Assembly (NCBI GenBank): GCA_004352715.1
Contig: SCFE01000003.1
Coordinates: 3,928,668-3,992,667 of the forward strand
Origin: Hofstenia miamia
Taxonomy: Eukaryota > Xenacoelomorpha > Acoela
DNA length: 64,000 nt
Direction of reading: 5' to 3'
The position numbers and the translations under genes were made by a program. Below are positions 55,607 through 64,000 of the stretch, piece by piece (the stretch's first letter is position 1; every line of letters starts with the position of its first letter). The notes under the pieces are model-generated. The model was not told the origin of the DNA. It searched no databases and saw only the letters and a list, made by a program, of their open reading frames with translations.

Positions 55607-58013
55607 TCTGAAATGTTAGATTTATTAAGAATGAGTGAAGCGTGTAAAATAATCAATGATTGAATTAGTAGGTATGTTAACAATACCAAATTTTAAGGCT
55701 CCTGAATTGAAGTATATGTGCTGTCAAGAACAAGTAGACCGAGGCAATGCATTGTTCTAAAAAATAAATGATTCGATTGAAACACAGATTAATTTATTTT
55801 CTGCACTGTATTCCAAATTTGGATCATTTACAAATTGATAAGGCTTCATACTATGCAAAAAATTTTTCGTTTAGGACTTAGGGATGGTACGTCAATGAAC
55901 CCTAATGTAAAATATTATATAGGGGTAGGATAAACACTTCTTGATCACCTACTTATAAATTTAGCATAAACAGCAATATTTACTTACACTGCTTGTATTT
56001 CTTTCTAAATAATTTGTTCTCATGAGATAATATGGATTTATAATACATGACTTAAAGTATTTTAGATTTTGTAAGCATAGTGCATTTGAAAAAACCCCTC
56101 ATCTATAGAATAACTCGATTCCATATCTAATGCATCATATTTTGCTCTTTTCTAAAAAATCTGACACAAAAAATAAAATATAGTCGATGTGACTATTAAT
56201 ACATAATTTGGAGGTTGGATAGTCATTGTTATTTGCACGACGAAGAATTTGTCAACAAAAATCTTTATCATAAATTATGTGAGCTTTCAAAATTTAATAA
56301 TTTGTTATTATTTTAACTAATTTACACTAACAAAAAATATGATTTCAAACCTCAATTACAAATTTGGAATTACGAGAATATACACGAACAAAAAAAAATG
56401 ACTGCATTTTCTGATTTGGTAAAATTTATTAAATAACTCATTTTACCAAAGCACTCGAATTTGCAATATTCCAATTAAAGCAACTTGATTTAATTGAATG
56501 TAAGGTACCGTATATTAATAAGAAGGCGTGTAATACATAAATCTCTTTCTAACGCTCTTAAAATTTGGAGAAGGGCGAAAATGGTAGGTAAAAATGAAAA
56601 CGGAGATATCTGACATGACAAAACCCCTGGACATACAATTTGCTATATTCAGGTCCCAAAATGTGCACAATAACTCCAGTTGATATTAACGCTTTTTAGA
56701 TGCCTAATTGATGAAAACGTAACGAAAATTAATAGTTTATCTGTAAGAAAGCATACCTTATCATTCACAGTTTTTGTATGTTTTGAATAGATATTCATTT
56801 ACTTAGTATATTAACATTATATACAAGAATGTACTACAAAGTGTCCAAAGAGAATGCCCAGAGTACTAAATATCTATAAATTTTAAAGTATAACAGGTAG
56901 AATGAGTAAATAGGACATCTTGAAATAATAAATACCAAAATTTCTTTTGAGGTTTATGCATCACTTCCAATCGTTTCATGCTATGTTAATGTTCATACTT
57001 TGACTTCAATAATGATGCAATGTAAAATAGAATACGTAGATTGTAATAGTTGAATGATAAAGAAGGAAAATAATAACGAAAGAATCATGGTATATCAGAG
57101 TTAGCGCAATAAAATTTAAGAAAAAAGGTAGAATTGCCATTTGGACGTGAGAAAACTACACAAAACTGTGAAACATTAAACATGTGCGAAAAAAATAAAA
57201 TTGAATACAATCCCAGTTCAAAGAATAAACATTATTGTACAGTTGCAAGTGATAAAATAATCAGCAGTAGCAATCGCAATCAAAGATTTGAAATTGTTTT
57301 TGTATCAAAAACTGATTACACAGCAGTTTTCACTTGGCAATTCAGATGAACGATGGATTTTTTTGCAAAACTGTTCAAATTTCATATGGTCTCAATGGGA
57401 CGGGATTCTAATCCTTAAATTTGCCCTTGGTTCTATGTTAAAGAATAACTTTTTCATGTAATATATATACACCATAGCAGCAATGGCGTAGGCAATGGCG
57501 GACATGTTGGAAAGTCCCCTCGTCAGATTTTCAAATTTGATTTTGACTAGTTAAATAAAAAGCCTTCGGTAAAAAATTGAAAAATTTAAAATGTAAGTTT
57601 GTAAATACATTTTTAGGGTCGATTTTCTCAATATTTTGGTCTTGACTAAGACTTCCCCCTTAGTCAAAAGACCCTGCGTACGCCCTGCATAGCACATCAA
57701 AAAGAGCTCTCTGAAAAATGGTTAAACTCTATTGCTATGATTACCTTACACGCTGTTATTGATAACATTTTTACTTCACTTAATACATTTACGCCATCTC
57801 AAGGTGGACATTTTGAATTAACATTGTAAGAATTAAAATATGACATTTTTTTCTTGTAATGTGTATTTTATTATTCTGTTTGTAATAATTAAGAACGTTG
57901 TGGCCATTTAAATTCCTGCGCAATTTTGAACGCACTGTATTTGAAACAATATTATCATAATTGTTATATGCTCAACTTTTTTTTAATTTGAAACCATGAT
58001 ACCTAAGAGTAGC
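55607..58013. repeat. 2.4-kb direct repeat, copy 2
   Basis: Second copy of 53043-55605, lacking the 147-base internal duplication. It runs on into unique sequence after AAGAGTAGC at 58013. Confidence 0.88.
57481..57687 (+). mobile_element. hAT MITE, 207 bp (duplicate of 55065-55271)
   Basis: Same element, same flanks (CATAGCAG / CATAGCAC) as in copy 1; it should not be counted as an independent insertion. Confidence 0.8.
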
Positions 58014-58732
58014 TCCTCCTGGCTAGAGAATAGCCCATCCACATTAGTCTTTATTACATTTTATAATTCCACATATTTCTACTAAGCAGATCCTGCAAGA
58101 GATAGATTGTATTTGAAGGAATAACAAACTTAAGCACACAGCATTGCTTAAGTACATATTCATAATGAATTAATATTTAAGAGCTAAAACTTTTCCATTG
58201 TTCAATGTTCAAATGTTAGAGAAAGATTAGATTGATATTATAGTTAGAAATTTTACAATAGATGTAAGACGTATGACACTAGTAGTTAGGCAATTACGAA
58301 TTTGTACAATTCTTCAATTCTTCTATGCTGTTATTTTATCCTGAGGCAATTTATCTCAGCATATATGTTATTAACTGATTTGAATAGTGTGCATTATAAA
58401 AATCTCGACTTGCAATTGAGATGGTCATTAAATATGTGAAGGAAAATCTTTATTATTGAAATTCAGAACCGTTGATCTACATCAGTCCTATTTTCAAACC
58501 ATTTTATTTTACTATGTTCAAACATATGAAAAGCTTAGCACCTCATAATGTGATTAAAACTTTATTACTGACTCATAAATACGTGTAAGCACAGAGAACA
58601 TTTTAATGGAATTCTTCCTTCATTTTGCATTTGAAGCTGGAATTTGCTACTTAAGGTAATAAAAACCATTGAAAAATGTAATCCTTTGAAAATGCATTTA
58701 AAATTGGCCTTAATAAATAGATAAATAAATAA

Positions 58733-58770
<38 letters not shown>

Positions 58771-59609
58771 TTTGTAAATCATGGCCTAGGATGTACATAA
58801 GACAATAATGAACATATGAAAATTCAATTGAAATAGTCTGAAATATTGTTTTATAATTATTGTACCAGCTAATTAATTGTAAGCAATTATCTGAGTTTTT
58901 TATCTTATATTACCGAATTATTTATATTTTTGCTCTTTCTTTGTGTATTCAAAATAACTGCATATGCTTTTGGAAATTTGAAATACATGTAGATGCTCAA
59001 AAATATACAGATAAATTAAATAAGTAAGACACAATTTTCTGAAAGTATGTACAGGCGGTTGTACTGTCTCAATGTTCAAAATAGAATACTTTTTTCACGT
59101 TTCACATGCCTCTACATAAATTAAGAGCGGGTAGATATACATATTGATAAAGCTGTTTAATTAGCTTCCCTTCTTAATAGTAGTCTAAAATACTGGAGTG
59201 ATCTAAACGGAGACATTTCTATATTGAAGCTTAAGTTGATAACCTGTAAGTTTTGAATTGACATGTTTCTTCGAAGGTGTTTGTTCTCTAAAAATGTGTA
59301 TTACTCAAACCTGCAAAGAAATGTCTACCAAATGTCCCATTTTGTCCCGACATACGCTACAGCGACATAAGAAAATCTGCTTATTATTAATTTATACAAA
59401 GCAACCACGCCAAGCCAAAGTGCTTCATGGTACAATGCAAATAGTGTCATGCACTTAAGTTCTAACAATCACATCACTTTGAGAAACGTCAACTTTGATG
59501 CAAACTTTAAAAGGGAGAGCTAATGAGACTTCATTATTTTGATTACAAAATTTTTATAGAGTGTGTTCAATCAAAACTACAATATTGAAGGACATAACAC
59601 ACAACAATT
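58014..59609. other. Non-coding stretch with microsatellite
   Basis: No gene recognised. A TA array with TAAA-unit edge lies at 58716-58767. The frame at 59258-59458 has several Cys and His residues but no zinc-finger spacing. Confidence 0.4.
58716..58767. repeat. (TAAA)n/(TA)n microsatellite
   Basis: AATAAATA units grading into an uninterrupted TA run. Confidence 0.9.
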
Positions 59610-59611
59610 AG

Positions 59612-59700
59612 TGCAGTTAAGCTGCGGTGTAGTGGTAAGTTTTAATGAGGGGTAAGCCGGTCAAGCATGTGGGTTTGATCAGGGCAGGATAATTTCTACA
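59612..59700 (+). ncRNA. tRNA-derived SINE head (probable)
   Basis: GCGGTGTAGTGGTAAG at 59624-59639 closely matches a tRNA 5' region with the internal A box (consensus TRGYNNANNGG). GGTTTGATCAGG at 59672-59683 fits a B box (GGTTCGANNCC) with one or two changes and stands at a plausible distance. These two boxes would direct RNA polymerase III from within the element. The body downstream is AT-rich and unrelated to tRNA. A diverged relative is at 50090-50165. Confidence 0.5.
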
Positions 59701-59859
59701 GCTTTTCTATAATTGAAACTACGTGTCCTTTGGCATCAGACACACAAAAATATAACGCAAAATTATTCACAAGCACATTTTTTACTTTTGTTATTGATAT
59801 GGATTAGGAGTGCATACTTTTGGGGGCCAGATGAAGTTGACAGCGATTAGTTTTGCTAT

Positions 59860-60110
59860 GGCATGTTGTTATGATTTGCTTGCTAATACTCGAATATTGT
59901 TGCACACTTTGGCATCATGCACTAACAAATTCCCAATCAAAAAATAGAAAAAATTCAAAACGTGCTTTCAAAACAATATCGCCCAATAAAGATTACCTTA
60001 TTATATCCAGGGATCTTAATTCACAAACTTTATACGACCAACGTGAAAAAAATATGCAAGAGATTATGGCATGAATTAACCAATGATGAAAACCATCCAT
60101 TGCATTGGTG
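59860..60110 (+). pseudogene. LINE polymerase C-terminal remnant
   Basis: The frame reads ILEYCCTLWHHALTNSQSKN, then KRAFKTISPNKDY, LNSQTLYDQREK and a final HELTNDENHPLHW after a shift. This is the usual ending of CR1/L2-like LINE proteins (LEYCxPVWHxxLTxxQxxxIExxQKRAL, TLxxRRxxL, NxxHPLHxLLP). Strongly 5' truncated, with one frameshift. Confidence 0.7.
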
Positions 60111-60382
60111 AAATGTAACGCAACTTTTTGAACTAGGATTTGGATTTATAAGTGATGTTTTGTAATATATACGTTAATCACATTGGCCGCGATGTCCTCT
60201 CTAAAGACAGTCGATTGCACTCTCCGCTCCGCACTTAAAAACGTCACTGACTCAAACATCAATAAAGGCGACGAACATTGCAAACTTGTAGCACCATTTT
60301 TGGCCCTCAGTCGAGATGAATTATTTTCATTGCATTCATTTCTTAAGGATCACACGCAAACGTCCCTTACACTTTTTTGTAA

Positions 60383-60752
60383 TTTATGACGCTATTCAGA
60401 TAAATTATCAGTTATTGAATTGTAAACATTTATCTGAATATAGAATCTCTTATCTTATCTTATCTTAATCATTTAAGTCATTGTCAGATAATGCAAGGAT
60501 AAAATGAAATATCCATTTTAAAATGAAGACATCTGTGGAAATCGTGCTATCACTCAAATTGCAGACTATGCCCAAACATGGCCATCTTGGTTTACATTTT
60601 AAAAAAATACATTGCAATTTTGGCAAAATCCTAAAATTTAGAATATTTAAAAATATAAAGGACATATTAATTAGGATAAGATAAGAGATTCTTTGATTAG
60701 ATATATGTTCACAATTATATAACTAACAATTTATTTGAATAGCGTCATTAAA
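60383..60752. mobile_element. Foldback / MITE-like element with 80-bp inverted arms
   Basis: Left arm 60383-60468 begins TTTATGACGCTATTCAGATA and ends in TCTTATCTTATCTTATC. The right arm 60673-60752 reversed begins TTTAATGACGCTATTCAAAT and ends TCTCTTATCTTATCC. The arms keep the same order of words with about 80 percent visible identity. About 200 bases of AT-rich DNA lie between. No transposase; superfamily not assigned. Confidence 0.6.
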
Positions 60753-63288
60753 TTCGAAAAAACACATACCGTATATATATAAAACACATAAATTACAAAA
60801 TAAATCTACCAGCCAAAAGAAAATTACTATAGTACTATTACAATAACAAATTATCGTATCAATATTGTTTTAAAATTATTGCTATAAATTTATTGTTTGC
60901 TGCAGAAATGTTAAACTCACTTGTAAAACAAAAATATACGTAATCATTAAATTTTTTTATTCAAATTTAATGGAAATTACTAAAAATGAAGAAATTCGTA
61001 CATTTCCATCCCTATCTGAAATTAAAATGATAATACTTCTTCATGCAGTAAGGAAGACATATTTGTGTATTCTATGAAATATGAAAATTTTGTGAATTTT
61101 GAATTTGTTATGCTTGTTGGTGATTTTTAATGTTTTAGGCCCACAAAATAGTTTTACAATAAAAATGAATTCAATGTGATCGGTCAAGAATAGAACTAAT
61201 TAGCAAGCAAATGCAATGACGTCATAAATAAAAGAGGAAAAACATCATAACACGTTCGATAAAAATATTGATATAGCCGCAGGAATGAGGGAGCAATGTA
61301 AAAATGAAGTATGATGTGTTTTTGCCTAAATGAATCGTTCACATCGGAGTTTGCAGGATTTTACGTTTCTTCTACATATTTTTATATTTTTTCTAAAAGC
61401 TAATAAATTTCACATATATCGTTTGTAAAAAGGTCCAGTGTCTGATACAACTCAGTTCTCAAAATTTACTATTGTATGTGAATTTTTTGCAAATTTATTC
61501 CAAAACACTGCAATATCAACACAAAAATTTCATTTTTGGGTATGAAAAGGGAATTTATGTAAATTCACGTTTGGTAAAATATTAAATTTAGCGAATAGGT
61601 TAATGAGATGAAAGTTTTCACTGCTCAGCAATTACGGTCAAATTAAATGGCGCCACAATGGATAAAAATATTGTAATTAGTGATTTGAGAACGTTTTCAT
61701 TAGACACTTCACTATTATTTACAGAATAATATTCTCCATAATTACCTTACCATTAAGAATTTATTAAATGTTCTTAAATGAATTTGAAATGGACAAACCA
61801 TTTTGTTAGTTGTCAATAATTTGAAGAGCAAGATTACACTGGAGTATATCAAACAGAGATAACTGTACATGAACATTTGGTTACCACTTATAAAAAAACA
61901 ATTGAGGACATCATCGACAAATACCAAAACTTCATCCTCCTGAAGATTGCTTTCCAGAACAAAGAGCTAACCTTGAGAAAATACTAGCCAAGAAAACAGA
62001 TCAAATTATCAATTGTGAATTTGAATTAGCATGCAATCAGAATAATGAAAATTACCTGACAACTGGATTTGAGAAAATTAAAGAAGACTATTTTGTAAAA
62101 GACTAGCACCCTAAATAATTTTTCCTCTAAGAATACGCAAAAAACCTAAATTCTTAGCTAAGCAAAATATTAATTATAAGGAACGGGAAATAAAGAGCAT
62201 CTTTGCCTTTAGTAACTCAATGAATTTAGAGAAGCAGAAAGATCAACAGTCCACCTCAATAATTCTCAAATGTAAATTTAACCGACCAGGGAAGAAAGAA
62301 GAAGATGAGCCCAGCCCGCTTCTTCAGATATCTCTAGCAGTAGGACCTTCTCACCTACGGATACTGAATCCTCTCAGAATCTTCCTTCTATCCCTACAGC
62401 AGACATAATGTCCACAACTGTTAAAAGGGTGGGCATCAAACATGATATTAAACTACCTTCGGCATCTCATAACCAATCAAATGCAGAGGTGCTGATTAAT
62501 CTCCCCTTCTCACAGTAGCAGACAAGATGAATATGTCCTAAATCATAAAACTCGAAGTCAGAAATTGCTGGAGAGCTGCTACATCCATACTATATTTCTA
62601 CTTGTTGCAGCAGTTATATCACATCTAGAAACGTCTCGCAGCAGACTCAAACCACAATCTCTGATATACTATTTGCAAAAATATAATAGGCTGCAACATG
62701 CTGTCAATTATCATAGATGCTGGAAAACGTCACAAAATCAACATTACTGAACCTTTGACTGATAATACACTGGACATGGAAACTTACTTGGACAGCTTCT
62801 TCGTCATACGTCAAGTCACACTAGCCGAAATAGCCAACAAAAAACCAAAAGCATCTCCAAACTCATACATATTGATCTACTGCTATACCGAAACATGCCT
62901 AGGTATCAAATTATAATCGAACCCAGAATAGCAATCAACACACTACTACAAGCACAAACTTATGAAATCCTTGACCTGAATACAAACCGCTGCAACATAA
63001 CCAATATCTGCTAAGTCACCTCTCTCTAATTATGCTATAGAACCGACTTGTTATACATAAAAACGAAATAGACATGCTTCACCCCAACATGAAAAAGTAT
63101 ATGTGGGGAGCCACCTCAGAAACACACTATCAACTGTACATAGATGAATACTCATCACTATCCCCTCAAACAATTTTGCAATGCAGAAAACTCAGCACAG
63201 TAACCAATTTAGAAAATATATAATGGTGGGAACTTATATGGTTTGAAAATCTTTACATCACAAAAGATAGCTATGATATAGAATAAAT
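60753..63288. other. Mostly unassigned; possible decayed 5' part of the LINE that follows
   Basis: 60753-61890 shows nothing recognisable. From about 61890 to 63240 the base composition becomes less AT-rich and several motif-less frames follow each other (62220-62408, 62565-62750, 62698-62916), with stretches such as MLHPNMKKYMWGATSETHYQ near 63075-63135. This pattern suggests a once-coding segment broken by shifts, perhaps a first ORF of the element whose next frame starts at 63289. I recognise no family. Confidence 0.3.
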
Positions 63289-64000
63289 ATGAAAACAAAA
63301 AAGAAAAAAGAAATAATTGGTTTAGATGAAAATGGAAATTTTATAAAGAGAATAAGCAGAGATGATAATGTAACACAGCAGTTATCCGATCTCTCCCTGA
63401 CAACACATCCTACAAAGATAAGTTCTGGGCAGTACGAGAGTCACACATCAAATCCAACATTGGATCTGAGCAGTACGGGACTCACACAGCAATTATCCGA
63501 TCTCTCTCTGATAACACATCTTACAAAGCTAAGTACTTCTGAACCAAATATTAATAACAATTTTTTGACCTTCATAAAACACCGTGTGCCCACCTTAAAT
63601 AGAGTACCAAAAGGTTCTCGGAAATGCCTGGCTGAACTTTTCATAAAATGCCTAAACGATATTTTGAAAACACCCGACTCTGAGGAACATTGGCAAAAGT
63701 TAATGTCTTTATCTAAGAAGGTACTGAAATTACCCGAGCGTTCCGGAAAAAATAAAGCAAATTTAACTAATATTTTGAATAAAAGAATAAAGAATTTCAC
63801 CTTCTCTCTGGATGTTAATGAAACTTTAAACAAACATAAGCCAAAGAAATCAAAAAATATTTCGCAAAATCGACTGATTTCAAACAAAATTGAAAGTGGT
63901 GATATTAAAGGGGCTGTTCGTATTATTAGTAGTGATGATTCTGTTGCTGAGTGTAACATGGATGTTTACAACAAGCTCCTCAGTAAGCACCCTCAAAAAA
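63289..64000 (+). CDS. N-terminal part of a non-LTR retrotransposon protein (open at window end)
   Basis: Uninterrupted frame of 237 codons from the first ATG to the window edge, the longest in the window. Residues 1-8 are Lys-rich. Residues 29-82 contain a 37-residue tandem unit (TQQLSDLSLTTHPTKIS, then TQQLSDLSLITHLTKLS). Residues 90-180 include VPTLNRVPKGSRKCLAELF and a basic stretch. Near the end is NKIESGDIKGAVRIISSDDS and KLLSKHP, which resembles the segment preceding the reverse transcriptase in a LINE-type protein family widespread in invertebrates (xxxKIxxGDIKGAVRLxxSxDxxA...LxxKHP). The polymerase domain should lie beyond 64000. The lack of stops contrasts with every other element here and suggests a young or conserved copy. 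The true start could be upstream. Confidence 0.65.
   Translation, partial: MKTKKKKEIIGLDENGNFIKRISRDDNVTQQLSDLSLTTHPTKISSGQYESHTSNPTLDLSSTGLTQQLSDLSLITHLTKLSTSEPNINNNFLTFIKHRVPTLNRVPKGSRKCLAELFIKCLNDILKTPDSEEHWQKLMSLSKKVLKLPERSGKNKANLTNILNKRIKNFTFSLDVNETLNKHKPKKSKNISQNRLISNKIESGDIKGAVRIISSDDSVAECNMDVYNKLLSKHPQK

Noticed and set aside
59258-59458. Cys/His-rich frame as a zinc finger
   Set aside because: Cys and His spacing fits no zinc-finger class; no splice sites or neighbours support it.
63441-63959. Minus-strand 172-codon frame, the longest closed one
   Set aside because: Antisense shadow of the plus-strand LINE-type frame 63289-64000, which has the real motifs and the in-frame repeat.
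1-64000. CRISPR arrays, operons, bacterial promoters and tRNA genes
   Set aside because: No regularly spaced repeats, no compact gene clusters and no full tRNA cloverleaf. The window is clearly eukaryotic.

Overview
This is a gene-poor, strongly AT-rich window of eukaryotic DNA. It has no operons, no long open genes and frequent AT microsatellites. The recognisable proteins are nearly all pieces of animal-type transposable elements: CR1/L2/Jockey-like LINEs, a Penelope-like element, a copia-order LTR element, Tc1/mariner elements, hAT elements and PIF/Harbinger-like MITEs. The only host-gene candidates are a GPCR-like first exon (26193-26413, minus), a short exon ending in a membrane anchor (31752-31877, plus) and a weaker membrane-segment ORF (4496-4690). 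An invertebrate metazoan is the best reading; the species cannot be named from this sequence.

Layout. 1-5954 is non-coding and holds a 713-bp hAT MITE with a perfect 8-bp target duplication and a decayed copy of a second hAT family. 5955-9592 (minus) is a broken hAT transposase of the ZMYM1/DUF4371 type, split by a 1.7-kb insertion. 10122-13008 is a 1443-bp sequence present twice around a single N. 13.5-27.6 kb holds LINE remnants, a 547-bp deleted mariner, a Harbinger-like MITE and the GPCR-like exon. 28.0-31.0 kb holds a hAT MITE, LINE pieces on both strands and a Penelope-like reverse transcriptase. 31-40 kb is mostly non-coding, with two further MITE-like units and a strong hairpin.

40.06-44.31 kb is a nest. 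A copia-order LTR element (protease-integrase, no reverse transcriptase) carries a mariner in what is probably its 5' LTR. That mariner is interrupted by a hAT element and a Penelope-type endonuclease tail. The uninterrupted 3' copy at 44269-44311 serves as the empty site. 44.6-45.0 kb is a hAT MITE with a sequencing gap. 46.8-52.3 kb holds three LINE remnants. 53.0-58.0 kb is one sequence given twice around single Ns. 59.6-60.8 kb has a tRNA-like SINE head, a LINE tail and a foldback element. 63289-64000 is the longest open frame of the window, apparently the start of a relatively intact LINE protein that runs off the end.

The genes do not act together as a pathway; the window is a record of successive insertions, deletions and decay. 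Four single-N positions and two N-runs mark assembly joins, and at three of the single Ns the flanking sequence is duplicated, so those duplications are more likely unmerged contig overlaps than biology. I found no previously undescribed functional system. The most informative biology is the nested insertion history at 40-44 kb and the sets of dated MITE insertions.
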